Source: Paenibacillus sp. FSL A5-0031 (GTDB lineage: Bacteria; Bacillota; Bacilli; Paenibacillales; Paenibacillaceae). From it: DNA of 64,000 bases. Below are positions 51,712 to 60,674 of the stretch, in pieces. Position 1 is the stretch's first letter; each line of letters opens with the position of its first letter. A program made the position numbers and the translations under genes. The notes below the pieces were generated by a model. The model had not been told where the DNA came from, did not search any database, and saw only the letters and a list, made by a program, of their open reading frames with translations. The stretch spans positions 1 to 64,000 of the forward strand of contig NZ_MRTD01000028.1 in NCBI RefSeq assembly GCF_001956295.1, written 5' to 3'.

Positions 51712-53184
51712 TTAAGCTAAAGATCCTGCCAAACGCGCGCGCAGACGATCAGCAACCTTATCTTTGCCTAGCAAAGCTAGCGATTGATTCAAATCAGGAC
51801 CATGCGTTTGTCCAGTAAGGGCTGCACGAATCGGCATGAACAGCTGCTTGCCTTTAAATCCAGTTTCCTTCTGTACAGCTTTGATCATCTCTTTGATGCC
51901 ATCCACTTCAAAGGCTGTTTCTCCCGCTTCGATTTTTGATAGGAAGGCCTGCAATACAGTTGGCACTTGCTCTTCGGCAAGAACCTCTACCGCTTCGCTT
52001 TCATCCTCTACCGTATCACGGAAAAATAGCTCTGTCATTGGAACGATTTCTGAGGCGGAACGCAGTTTGTCCTGATGAAGCGCTACTAATGCAGTCACCC
52101 AGGCTCTGCCTTCTGCATCAAGTTCAGCAGCGACTCGACCCGCATTTTGCAGGTGTGGCAGGCAAAGATCAACAACACGGTTCAAGTCCGCTTTTTTCAA
52201 ATATTCATTGTTCATCCAGCTAAGCTTCTGCGTATCGAATACGGCAGGGCTTTTGCTTAGACGCTCAGGATTAAACACATTAACCAATTCTTCGCGAGTA
52301 AACATTTCCTGTTCACCCTCTGGCGACCATCCAAGCAATGTAATAAAGTTAAACATCGCTTCCGGCAAATAACCGAGATCGTCATACTGCGAAATAAACT
52401 GAATGATGGATTCATCTCGTTTACTTAGTTTTTTGCGCTGCTCATTGACGATTAGCGTCATATGGCCGAATTTTGGAGCTTCCCAGCCAAAAGCTTCATA
52501 AATCATCAACTGGCGCGGCGTATTCGAGATATGGTCTTCTCCACGCAATACGTGACTGATTTTCATCAAATAATCGTCCAGTACTACAGCGAAGTTATAA
52601 GTCGGGATACCGTCCTTCTTCACGATGACGAAATCGCCCATCTCTGTTGTATCAAAGCTGATTGAGCCTTTTACGATATCATCAAAAGCATAGGTCCGAT
52701 TTTCCGGTACACGGAAACGAATACTCGGAACACGTCCTTCCGCTTCGAAAGCTTGGCGCTGTTCTTCCGTCAGATTGCGATGGCGTCCGGAATAACGAGG
52801 CGTTTCGCCGCGCTCCGTTTGCTCTTCCCGCTCCTTCTCAAGCTCCTCTTCCGAGCAGTAGCAGCGATAAGCAAGACCACGATCAAGCAATTCCTGCCAG
52901 TACTTGTTGTATATATCAAGACGCTCAGTCTGACGGTAAGGTCCGTACCCGCCGCCAATGTCGATACTCTCATCCCAATCCATGCCCAGCCATTTCAAAT
53001 ACTTAAGCTGGCTCTCTTCTCCGCCCTCAACATTGCGCTTTACATCCGTATCTTCTATCCGAATAATAAATTTACCGCCCTGGTTTCTTGCGAACAAATA
53101 ATTGAATAAGGCCGTTCTTGCATTACCAATATGTAAATGACCCGTTGGGGATGGGGCATAACGTACACGAACTTCTGCAGTCAT
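51712..53184 (-). CDS. gltX: glutamyl-tRNA synthetase
   Basis: Class I synthetase of 490 aa. HIGH motif is GHLHIGNARTALFN near the N-terminus and the KMSKS loop is KKLSKRDES; the anticodon-binding C-terminal domain runs from about residue 330. In Firmicutes this enzyme is usually non-discriminating and also charges tRNA-Gln. ATG follows TTAGGAGGTTATTTAT. Three 44-bp hairpin repeats lie directly upstream. Confidence 0.97.
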   Translation of the reverse strand: MTAEVRVRYAPSPTGHLHIGNARTALFNYLFARNQGGKFIIRIEDTDVKRNVEGGEESQLKYLKWLGMDWDESIDIGGGYGPYRQTERLDIYNKYWQELLDRGLAYRCYCSEEELEKEREEQTERGETPRYSGRHRNLTEEQRQAFEAEGRVPSIRFRVPENRTYAFDDIVKGSISFDTTEMGDFVIVKKDGIPTYNFAVVLDDYLMKISHVLRGEDHISNTPRQLMIYEAFGWEAPKFGHMTLIVNEQRKKLSKRDESIIQFISQYDDLGYLPEAMFNFITLLGWSPEGEQEMFTREELVNVFNPERLSKSPAVFDTQKLSWMNNEYLKKADLNRVVDLCLPHLQNAGRVAAELDAEGRAWVTALVALHQDKLRSASEIVPMTELFFRDTVEDESEAVEVLAEEQVPTVLQAFLSKIEAGETAFEVDGIKEMIKAVQKETGFKGKQLFMPIRAALTGQTHGPDLNQSLALLGKDKVADRLRARLAGSLA

Positions 53185-53200
53185 ATAAATAACCTCCTAA

Positions 53201-53332
53201 AAGTTTTGCGAAGCATAAACTGGCTTCGTAAGCATATACAGATAAAGTTTTGCGAAGCATAAACTAACTTCGTAAGCATATACAGGTAACGTTTTGCGAA
53301 GCAAAATCTAGTCTCGCAAGCATATGCTGATT
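53201..53332 (-). repeat. three tandem 44-bp hairpin repeats before gltX
   Basis: GTTTTGCGAAGC recurs at 53203, 53247 and 53291, a period of 44 bp; copies 1 and 2 are nearly identical and copy 3 diverges. Each copy contains TTGCGAAGC and a CTTCGTAA or CTCGCAA arm separated by 8-10 nt, so each folds into its own hairpin. They occupy the spacer between ispF and gltX, ending just before the gltX ribosome binding site. No T-runs. Confidence 0.85.
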
Positions 53333-53347
53333 AATGAATACTCCCGA

Positions 53348-53830
53348 TCATAGCACATCCTTGATCAGACAGACAACGGATTGCGCTGCAATTCCTTCAC
53401 CGCGTCCTGTGAATCCAAGCTGCTCGGTTGTCGTTGCTTTTACATTCACCTGTGTTACATCAGCCTCAAGCGCCTTCGCTATAATTTCAGCCATTTGCGG
53501 AATATATGGCAGCATTTTGGGCTTTTGAGCAATAATCGTGGAATCAATGTTGCCAAGCTTATATCCGCGCTCACGCACAAACTTCCATACTTCCTCCAGC
53601 AGCTTTAAGCTGTCTGCATCTTTAAACGCGGCATCTGTATCCGGAAAATGTTTACCGATATCGCCAAGTCCAAGCGCGCCCAGTATTGCATCCGTTATGG
53701 CATGCAACAGAACATCCGCATCAGAATGACCTAGAAGTCCCTTCTCATATGGAATCGTTACTCCCCCAATAATGCATGGACGGCCTTCTACCAATTGATG
53801 CACATCAAATCCATTTCCAACTCGAATCAT
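53348..53830 (-). CDS. ispF: 2-C-methyl-D-erythritol 2,4-cyclodiphosphate synthase
   Basis: MEP-pathway cyclase of 160 aa forming a trimer. Metal ligands Asp9 and His11 (FDVHQ) and His43 (in HSDADVLLHAITD) are visible, and GLGDIGKHFPDTD is diagnostic. Overlaps ispD by four bases, the usual ispD-ispF coupling. Confidence 0.97.
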   Translation of the reverse strand: MIRVGNGFDVHQLVEGRPCIIGGVTIPYEKGLLGHSDADVLLHAITDAILGALGLGDIGKHFPDTDAAFKDADSLKLLEEVWKFVRERGYKLGNIDSTIIAQKPKMLPYIPQMAEIIAKALEADVTQVNVKATTTEQLGFTGRGEGIAAQSVVCLIKDVL

Positions 53831-54546
53831 CCTTGCTCACCTTTCCCCTCTGCCCTATCGGCATGACGCTTCGCAAACAAAAATTCCGCCCACGGCAAAT
53901 CTTCAGGCGTCGTAATTTTAATATTCGTATATTCGCCTTCTGCAACAGTAACGCTAGCGCCCATGCGCTCTACAACCATTGCGTCATCTGTTCCAATGAA
54001 CTCTTCTGCAAGTGCTCGCTCATGCGCCTCCTGCAGTAGAACACGTCGAAAAGCTTGCGGCGTTTGTATCGCCCACAAGCTTCGGCGGTCCGGAGTAGAA
54101 ACGATAACTCCCGCTTCATTGACTTGTTTAATCGTATCCTTTACTGGAACAGCCAGCACAGATGCACCGCTCTGCTCAGCCTGCGAACAGCAAGCACGGA
54201 CGGCATTCGCCGATACCAGCGGACGTACACCGTCATGCACCATCACCCAGTCGCTCTTCAGCTCCTGCAGACCTAAGTATACCGAGTTCTGTCGTTCTTT
54301 CCCCCCGGCAACAATAGCGGTTACCTTCGTTATGCCATATAGGGAAGCCCAATTGCGGCAACGCTCCACGTCCTCGCTGCCTACGACCAGAACCACTTCT
54401 TTTACCAAATCCATCGATTGAAACAGCTCTAGCGTATGCACAAGAATAGGCTTGTCCGCCAGCTTCAAATACTGCTTGCTTTCTTTCGTTCCCATCCGCG
54501 TGCCTCGTCCGGCTGCTACGATGATAACTCCCCAATCTGCTCCCAT
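53827..54546 (-). CDS. ispD: 2-C-methyl-D-erythritol 4-phosphate cytidylyltransferase
   Basis: MEP-pathway nucleotidyltransferase of 239 aa. The CTP-binding AAGRGTRMG at the N-terminus and VMVHDGVRPLV in the centre are diagnostic. Start ATG at 54546; upstream lies repeat element B and yacL. Makes CDP-methylerythritol for isoprenoid precursors. Confidence 0.95.
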   Translation of the reverse strand: MGADWGVIIVAAGRGTRMGTKESKQYLKLADKPILVHTLELFQSMDLVKEVVLVVGSEDVERCRNWASLYGITKVTAIVAGGKERQNSVYLGLQELKSDWVMVHDGVRPLVSANAVRACCSQAEQSGASVLAVPVKDTIKQVNEAGVIVSTPDRRSLWAIQTPQAFRRVLLQEAHERALAEEFIGTDDAMVVERMGASVTVAEGEYTNIKITTPEDLPWAEFLFAKRHADRAEGKGEQG

Positions 54547-54576
54547 GCCTCGACCCGCCTCACACTGAGTTAAAAC

Positions 54577-54670
54577 ATAAGTATTTATAAACCTAGCTTT
54601 TTATAAATAAACTTACATTTCTCTGCGAAACGAGCTTGTGCCGTCTTTTGTCGACGTTAGCCGTTTGCGC
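54577..54670 (-). repeat. two-stem intergenic element B
   Basis: On the minus strand SL1 pairs AAACG of GCGCAAACGGCT with CGTTT of AGCTCGTTTCGC, and SL2 pairs ATTTATAAA with TTTATAAAT inside TAAG/CTTA. Aligns with element A (33.4 kb) along its whole length, sharing ATAAG-ATTTATAAA and TAGCCGTTT-CGC. Lies between yacL and ispD. Confidence 0.65.
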
Positions 54671-54696
54671 TATAACAATAGTACTATCATACCTTG

Positions 54697-55791
54697 TTAC
54701 TGCGCTTTTTCCAACAGCTTCGGCTTTGCAAATATCATTCGGCCCGCAGAGGTTTGAAGCACGCTCGTTACAAGCACTTCCATCGTTGTTCCGATATATT
54801 CACGTCCGCCCTCAACGACGATCATCGTGCCATCATCCAAATATGCGACACCTTGTCCATGCTCTTTGCCGTCTTTTATCACTTGTACGATGATTTCTTC
54901 TCCAGGTAGAACAACCGGCTTCACAGCATTAGCCAAATCATTAATATTGAGCACCGACACGCCTTGAAGCTCACATACTTTGTTTAAGTTGAAGTCGTTG
55001 GTAACAACTTTACCATGAAGCGCCTTTGCCAGCTTGACCAGCTTGCTGTCTACTTCTCCAATTTCTTCAAAATCCCCTTCATAAATAAGAACCTTTACGT
55101 CCAGCTCTTTCTGAATCTTGTTCAAAATATCAAGTCCGCGGCGTCCCCTATTGCGCTTCAATAAATCAGATGAATCAGCAATATGCTGCAGCTCCTCAAG
55201 CACAAACTCAGGAATGACTAATGTGCCTTCAATAAATCCAGTTTTACAGATGTCTGCAATACGGCCGTCAATAATAACGCTGGTATCGAGTATCTTATGC
55301 TCCTCGTAACCACCCGCCTCATCTACAGGCGCGACTCTCCGTTTCTCCAGCAGAGCTGCAAAACCTTCTGCCAGCTCCTCCTGCTTATGCAGACCAATTC
55401 GCATGCCCAAATAACCGAAGCATAACATCATAGCAGCAGGAAGGAGACTTCCTATACCATCTAGACCCGATACTGCGGGATAGATCAGAACAGTAAGCAA
55501 TAAACCTGCTAGAAGACCGCCAGCTCCAGCAATCAGCTGCTGCATAGGAAGCGCTGCGGTTTGCTCCGCACCCTTCTGCATATAGCGAATGACTTGCCCT
55601 GCAACCATCGTTGCCACAACTACACCAAAAACCGCGCCAATTGCTACATTCATGTAATAAGTGCCGGATCGCTGTAGCATTCCGAAGGATGAGCCAGACC
55701 ATACGGCCGCTCCATTTATCCATCCGTATACTTCACCGCCTGCCATACCACCGAACAACATACCCAATATTTGAATTATTCGTCTAACCAT
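54697..55791 (-). CDS. yacL: PIN and TRAM domain membrane protein YacL
   Basis: A 364-aa protein with four N-terminal membrane segments (to about residue 135), then a PIN ribonuclease-like domain (KILDTSVIIDGRIADICKTG with the catalytic aspartates, and VVTNDFNLNKV) and a C-terminal TRAM RNA-binding domain. Function in Firmicutes is not settled; a membrane-bound ribonuclease is likely. GGAGGTGAACCATA precedes the ATG. Same position as in B. subtilis, between disA-side genes and ispD. Confidence 0.93.
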   Translation of the reverse strand: MVRRIIQILGMLFGGMAGGEVYGWINGAAVWSGSSFGMLQRSGTYYMNVAIGAVFGVVVATMVAGQVIRYMQKGAEQTAALPMQQLIAGAGGLLAGLLLTVLIYPAVSGLDGIGSLLPAAMMLCFGYLGMRIGLHKQEELAEGFAALLEKRRVAPVDEAGGYEEHKILDTSVIIDGRIADICKTGFIEGTLVIPEFVLEELQHIADSSDLLKRNRGRRGLDILNKIQKELDVKVLIYEGDFEEIGEVDSKLVKLAKALHGKVVTNDFNLNKVCELQGVSVLNINDLANAVKPVVLPGEEIIVQVIKDGKEHGQGVAYLDDGTMIVVEGGREYIGTTMEVLVTSVLQTSAGRMIFAKPKLLEKAQ

Positions 55792-55891
55792 TATGGTTCA
55801 CCTCCACTATAATTATGTTCCAATAATTGGATCGCTAACCGTGGGGGCACGGATTAATTGAAAACATTTATAATTTTTAATAATTCACATT

Positions 55892-55920
55892 TTGTAAAAG
55901 GGGGGTAGGAGGCTTATAAT
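55892..55920 (+). promoter_or_regulatory. promoter of the 131-aa plus-strand gene
   Basis: TTGTAA (55892-55897) and perfect TATAAT (55915-55920), 17-nt spacer rich in G. It is one of the few clear plus-strand promoters here and lies in the region divergent from yacL. Confidence 0.75.
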
Positions 55921-55967
55921 GGATATTAGGAAGAAAACATAAGAGGTTGGTGAAAGAGGTGGAACCG

Positions 55968-56363
55968 ATGAGCGCTCCTACACTGGATCAATTTCAGCAG
56001 CAAGTATCCGAATTGTTGCTTCGGCACCGCAGCTTGCTAGATGTTATGTCCAAATTTGGACAGTCAGGCGCTTCGGTAAATCGTGCAGTCACGAAAGCAG
56101 TCACAGACTGTGGATGTATTGAACTAAATGCCCGCAAACAACAATACTCGGACGAACTAAATCTTGAAAATGCGAAAACGACGCTGCAAAGTCATCTCAC
56201 TGGAGCCGTATGCGAGCATTGCCGCGATGCGCTCAAGGCCGATCTTGGCCGCAACTTGTTTTATATGACTGCTTTATGTAATTTGCTGGACATTCAACTG
56301 GATGAAGTTATTGCGGATGAATACGACAAATGCTCAACTTTAGGCCTGTTTAACTTAACGTAA
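55968..56363 (+). CDS. uncharacterised cysteine-containing protein, 131 aa
   Basis: I do not recognise a named family with certainty. The protein is soluble and helical: MSAPTLDQFQQQVSELLLRH, then RSLLDVMSKFGQ. Cysteine motifs DCGC (about residue 46) and CEHC (about residue 87) could bind a metal. No signal peptide. It has its own promoter and terminator, stands alone between yacL and an SLH hydrolase, and resembles conserved Paenibacillaceae proteins from memory only. ATG at 55968 follows AGAGGTGG. Confidence 0.75.
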   Translation: MSAPTLDQFQQQVSELLLRHRSLLDVMSKFGQSGASVNRAVTKAVTDCGCIELNARKQQYSDELNLENAKTTLQSHLTGAVCEHCRDALKADLGRNLFYMTALCNLLDIQLDEVIADEYDKCSTLGLFNLT

Positions 56364-56433
56364 ATATGCAACGTATGAATCGCGCAGGAAAGAGACTATA
56401 GCTATCTCTTCCTCCCGAGCAACGAGTAACACA

Positions 56434-56466
56434 AGAGGCCTCCCATATTGGGAGGCCTCTTTTTTC
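56434..56466 (+). terminator. terminator of the 131-aa gene
   Basis: Perfect stem AGAGGCCTCCC / GGGAGGCCTCT with loop ATATT followed by TTTTTT. It lies between the convergent SLH hydrolase gene and this gene. Confidence 0.93.
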
Positions 56467-56478
56467 GCGCTAATAGTG

Positions 56479-58566
56479 CTACTTCTGTTGCATGAATCCA
56501 GAAACAATAACATCTAACGGACGTGTAAGAAGAGAATATAAAATAGCAGCTTCCTCTTGGCGGTTCAGAACTTTTTTAGAAGCGTAATTGAAAACACCTT
56601 TCTCTGGCTCTTGAACTTCTGGTCCATAAATGCCGAGCTTAACGATCATCTTTACAGCTGGCAGCGCCCATTTATCAGTCTCACCGGAGAGCTTAACCGA
56701 CTCAAACAACTCTGCTGGATACTGCTGTGAGAAGACGCGCCACATCATAACAGCCGCTTCTTGGCGAGTAATGTTGCGATCCGGCTCAAACAGATTCGTT
56801 GTTGTACCTTTGACCAGGCCCAGCTCATACGCTTGCTGAACAAAAGTAGCGGCCGAATGGCCTTCCAAATCCGTAAATACGAGTTCTTCCGTACTGCTTC
56901 CTTTTAATCCGCTAATCTCCATAAGATGCTTAACAAATTGTCCCCGAGTGACTGATTGCTCAGCATTAAATTTCTCATCCTCAATATCGGAGTAGTGCCC
57001 TAATGTTTTCAGCGTATAAATTGCCTTCTCATAAGGATGGTCTTTCGCAATATCAGCAAATAAGGTTGGCGCTTTATGTTTCATCCCATAGCCGAGCGGA
57101 TTCAGATACGGCTCCTTAAAGTAAAGCACTTCATCGCCTGATCCTATCGCAAATGCCGTGAATTTACCCGTAAGGCTATCTACAAACAGATTTTTATCTA
57201 CTTGTTTAAGTACACGCGGTCCAAGGAAAGCATCTGAAATCATCAAGCTGCCTTTGCCGTCTGCTTCTATTGATGTATTTAGTTGTGCAAGACGTAGGTC
57301 AGTATAAATGCCCGTGAATTTATTTAATGAATCACTCGTACTCGGCGTGAATGCGTCGAACTTGGCAGGTTCAGCATACGCCGGGAAAAACGAATGAATA
57401 AACGCCTGATAGAAGAAATCACGGAGAGGGCCTATTTTGTTGTAAGTAATAAATACTCCCGTCTTTTGTTCCGGAATGAGGAACATAAGCGAGCTTGTAC
57501 CCACAATATCTCCAAACTTGGCTATCACGGAAGAACTGCTTCCCGCCCCAGGAAGCTGAATCGGTGCCTCAAATCCATACGTAGTGTTCGGCAGCAATGA
57601 ATGAATCGAAGAGCGATACGTTTCCATCTGATCGACCGTTGCTTGCTTAAGAATGCTGCCGGATTCTGATGAACCCCCATTCAGGAAAGCAATCATAAAC
57701 TTGCTTATGTCCTCAGCAGTAGAGAACATTCCCCCTTGCGGCATTACAGTAGGAGTAACTGCGTATAATTCATGTTTGCCGTTTGCAGCGTCGTATTCCG
57801 AAACTAGATTTTCTTTAAGTTTTTTATCAAGTAAAAAACGGCTTGAATCCATTTTCAGCGGCTTGAATATATTCTGTTCCATGTAATCGTTAAAAGGTAA
57901 ACCGCTGGCTTTTTGTACGATTAATCCAAGCAGCATCGACGCAAAGTTATCGTACATGTAGGCGCTGCCTGGCTCCCGAACAACAGAAGGCATATGCCCC
58001 CGAACATAGTCTTCAATTTCAACTACTTTCTCGAAGTCGCTATGTATATCCTCTGGCTGCGGATCACGTATTTCAAAACCCGTCGTATGCGTAAGTAAAT
58101 GCTCAATCGTAACCGGCTTGCCGAACGGGTTGTCGAACTTCAAATCCTTCACATACTTGGTGAAATCGTCTTGAAGAGAGATCTTCCCCTGTTCTACAAG
58201 CTGCATAACCGCGGCTGCCGTAAAGGTCTTGGACACTGACGCGATGCGAAACACACTCGAAGCAGGGTCAATCGGCTTTTTTGTTTCCAGGTCTGCAAAG
58301 CCATATCCTCGCTGCGCTACCGTTTTCCCATCCTTCACAATAACGACAGAAGCTCCTACATATTGCGATTTGATTTGTTCCGTTGCAAAAAAATCGTTTA
58401 AAAATGTTGTCGCATTTTCAGCATTTAACGCTTTTGGAGCAGGCGCAGCACTCGGTTCCACGGGAGCCGCATAGACGGCTGGAGCCAGCAGGCTGACTGA
58501 TAAAGCAGCAGCAACAATCGTTTTAGTCCATAAAGAAGGCTTTCTAATACTAAATAGTCGTTTCAA
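56479..58566 (-). CDS. serine hydrolase (beta-lactamase/PBP-type) with S-layer homology domains
   Basis: A 695-aa exported protein. Signal peptide (cleavage near VYA-AP, residue 33), then a class C beta-lactamase/esterase domain with nucleophile motif Ser110-x-x-Lys113 (ASVSKTF) and Tyr205-x-Asn207 (MYDNFAS). A middle extension is followed by SLH-type repeats from about residue 520 to the end (SVTRGQFVKHLMEIS, NITRQEAAVMMWRVF, KVLNRQEEAAILYSLL) that should anchor it to the cell wall. Substrate unknown: D-Ala-D-Ala peptidase, D-aminopeptidase or esterase are possible. TTG start after GGAGAAGATGCTGG. Confidence 0.88.
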   Translation of the reverse strand: MKRLFSIRKPSLWTKTIVAAALSVSLLAPAVYAAPVEPSAAPAPKALNAENATTFLNDFFATEQIKSQYVGASVVIVKDGKTVAQRGYGFADLETKKPIDPASSVFRIASVSKTFTAAAVMQLVEQGKISLQDDFTKYVKDLKFDNPFGKPVTIEHLLTHTTGFEIRDPQPEDIHSDFEKVVEIEDYVRGHMPSVVREPGSAYMYDNFASMLLGLIVQKASGLPFNDYMEQNIFKPLKMDSSRFLLDKKLKENLVSEYDAANGKHELYAVTPTVMPQGGMFSTAEDISKFMIAFLNGGSSESGSILKQATVDQMETYRSSIHSLLPNTTYGFEAPIQLPGAGSSSSVIAKFGDIVGTSSLMFLIPEQKTGVFITYNKIGPLRDFFYQAFIHSFFPAYAEPAKFDAFTPSTSDSLNKFTGIYTDLRLAQLNTSIEADGKGSLMISDAFLGPRVLKQVDKNLFVDSLTGKFTAFAIGSGDEVLYFKEPYLNPLGYGMKHKAPTLFADIAKDHPYEKAIYTLKTLGHYSDIEDEKFNAEQSVTRGQFVKHLMEISGLKGSSTEELVFTDLEGHSAATFVQQAYELGLVKGTTTNLFEPDRNITRQEAAVMMWRVFSQQYPAELFESVKLSGETDKWALPAVKMIVKLGIYGPEVQEPEKGVFNYASKKVLNRQEEAAILYSLLTRPLDVIVSGFMQQK

Positions 58567-58680
58567 ACCAGCATCTTCTCCATTCGAATTCGTTTTTGAC
58601 CGCCTATTAAATACGAATTTGGAAGATGATTAGTTTCAAAATTATCCCATAACAGATTGCTAAAAGGGACTATAAGAACG

Positions 58681-58729
58681 AAAAAAAATAGCGCCCAAGC
58701 ACAAAATTCTGTGCTTGAAACGCTATTTT
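58681..58729 (-). terminator. pssA terminator
   Basis: Minus strand AAATAGCG...CAAGCACA and TGTGCTTG...CGCTATTT with a TTTTTTTT tail; small internal loops. Lies just past the pssA stop and ends the radA-disA-pssA transcript. Confidence 0.85.
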
Positions 58730-58751
58730 ACGTTCAATATTTTTGCTTTGA

Positions 58752-59498
58752 TCAAGCCGGCTTTTCCGTTTGAACAGGGTCTTCTGCGTTTTCATCACGT
58801 TTCTTCCGCTTGCGGTTTCGCTTGGGCAAACGGCGATCAACGTTTTTTTTTAGGCCGTACAGCGCATATAGAAGCAGCGGTACAAACAAAATTTTGGATA
58901 AGTCATTTTTGAACAATAGACCTAATACGACAGATACAACAATAACAATAGGGACAACCCATACTGCGCTCTTAGGAATACCGACCTTTTTGAAATTCGG
59001 ATATTTAATCGTACTAACCATAAGAATGGAAAGCACTACTGTGCTTGCAAGCAACACGGATACATAAATGTCATTTTGAAATAAAGCTAATGTCGCTAAC
59101 ACTCCGCCAGCCGCCGGTATCGGAAGACCGATAAAATAACCTGGCGCACTTGATATTACATTGAAACGAGCAAGCCGCAGTGCCCCGCAAATCGGGAACA
59201 ATGCCGTTACGATCCAAGCCAAGGCTGGATTAAGATCTTGAAAAGCAACTACATACATAATAAATGCTGGAGCTACGCCAAACGAAATCACATCGGATAA
59301 TGAGTCCAGCTCCTTACCGAATTCACTTTGAACGTTCAGCGCCCGAGCAACGCGTCCGTCAACACCATCAAGCAGCATGGCGATTAACACCATCATAGCC
59401 GCAGTATCTGGTTTTTCATTGAATACAAGAATGATGGCGATTACTCCTAGGAATAAGTTCCCCACCGTGAGAAGGCTCGGTATCGATTTTGTGATCAT
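58752..59498 (-). CDS. pssA: CDP-diacylglycerol--serine O-phosphatidyltransferase
   Basis: CDP-alcohol phosphotransferase of 248 aa making phosphatidylserine. The signature DGxxARx8SxFGxxxDSxxD is intact (LLDGVDGRVARALN then SEFGKELDSLSD), with six or so membrane segments and a very basic C-terminal tail (LPKRNRKRKKRDE). ATG at 59498 after AGAGGTGGAAAAG. This gene is not at this place in B. subtilis; it follows disA by 88 bp and may share its transcript. Confidence 0.93.
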   Translation of the reverse strand: MITKSIPSLLTVGNLFLGVIAIILVFNEKPDTAAMMVLIAMLLDGVDGRVARALNVQSEFGKELDSLSDVISFGVAPAFIMYVVAFQDLNPALAWIVTALFPICGALRLARFNVISSAPGYFIGLPIPAAGGVLATLALFQNDIYVSVLLASTVVLSILMVSTIKYPNFKKVGIPKSAVWVVPIVIVVSVVLGLLFKNDLSKILFVPLLLYALYGLKKNVDRRLPKRNRKRKKRDENAEDPVQTEKPA

Positions 59499-59586
59499 CT
59501 TTTCCACCTCTTCTCTACTATGCCCCAAAACCCTTAACGAATGTATCTCCACGTTACAGGACCACATTCAATCCATTGTATGGGAT

Positions 59587-60666
59587 TTAAATTTGCCTGT
59601 CAATGAACATCTGCTCTTGTATCCGCTTTAGACCTTCCTTAATCGCACGTGCCCGCACCTCGCCAATACCTTCAACCTCATCCAATTCTTCAATTGTCGC
59701 CATCAGAATATGAGGCAATCGACCGAAGTTTTCAATCAGATTGTTCATAATAATAAGCGGCAATCTTGGAATTTTATTCAGCAGTCGATAACCGCGCGGT
59801 GACACGGATTCATCGTTCATGTTGCTCGTATGTGGATAACCGATCAAACGGATGATTGGCGGCGCATCAAGCAGCTCATCCGAGCTCAGCTTCTTCAGGC
59901 CTGCACGAATTTCCCGTATTTTCTCATCCGAATTTTCTTTGGCATAATCCTTAAGTAAGTACCAAGCATCCTCTTCAACTCCGCCAACGAGCTCATCCAT
60001 TTGCATGCTGATGAGCCGGCCTTCCGTTCCAAGCTCATTTACATAACGCTTGATCTCCATCTTGATGCGCAGCACCATTTCAACACGTTGAATAACATGT
60101 GCTACTTCCTGCAGAGTAACGAGCTCTTCGAATTCAAGCGCTGAAAGATTCGTAAAGGATTGGCTAAGCACCGCTTTATATTTCTCGAGCGTTTGAATCG
60201 CTTGGTTGGCCTTCGTCAAAATAACACCCATGTCCTTCAGCGAATAGCGCAGATTGCCTTGATACAAAGTAATAATATTACGACGCTGCGAGATGGATAC
60301 AACAAGCTTGCCTGTCTGCTTTGCAACCCGCTCAGCTGTACGGTGCCGAATTCCCGTTTCGATCGACGGAATGGAGCTATTTGGTATAAGCTGCGTATTC
60401 GCATACAAAATTCGGCGCATATCCTCGCTCAAAATAATAGCTCCGTCCATTTTTGCAAGCTCATACAAATAGTTAGGCGAGAAGTCGCAATTAATGGAAA
60501 AACCTCCGTCTACGACTTCCATTACTTCCGGGCTGTAGCCAACAACCAGCAACGCCCCCGTTTTCGCCCGAAGCACATTTTCAAGCCCATCCCGAAAAGG
60601 GGTGCCTGGTGCGACTAATTGCAATAATTGATTCATAATTTCAAGCTGTGTAGGTTCCTTCATCAT
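59587..60666 (-). CDS. disA: DNA integrity scanning diadenylate cyclase DisA
   Basis: DisA of 359 aa. N-terminal diadenylate cyclase domain with DGA (AKMDGAIILS) and RHR (GIRHRTAERVA) active-site motifs makes c-di-AMP; a helical spine and C-terminal helix-hairpin-helix (ELDEVEGIGEVRARAIKEGL) bind branched DNA. ATG follows GGGGGG; two adjacent ATGs are possible. Directly after radA, as in B. subtilis, where both act in DNA-damage checkpoint control. Confidence 0.97.
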   Translation of the reverse strand: MMKEPTQLEIMNQLLQLVAPGTPFRDGLENVLRAKTGALLVVGYSPEVMEVVDGGFSINCDFSPNYLYELAKMDGAIILSEDMRRILYANTQLIPNSSIPSIETGIRHRTAERVAKQTGKLVVSISQRRNIITLYQGNLRYSLKDMGVILTKANQAIQTLEKYKAVLSQSFTNLSALEFEELVTLQEVAHVIQRVEMVLRIKMEIKRYVNELGTEGRLISMQMDELVGGVEEDAWYLLKDYAKENSDEKIREIRAGLKKLSSDELLDAPPIIRLIGYPHTSNMNDESVSPRGYRLLNKIPRLPLIIMNNLIENFGRLPHILMATIEELDEVEGIGEVRARAIKEGLKRIQEQMFIDRQI

Positions 60667-60674
60667 CTGCCCCC

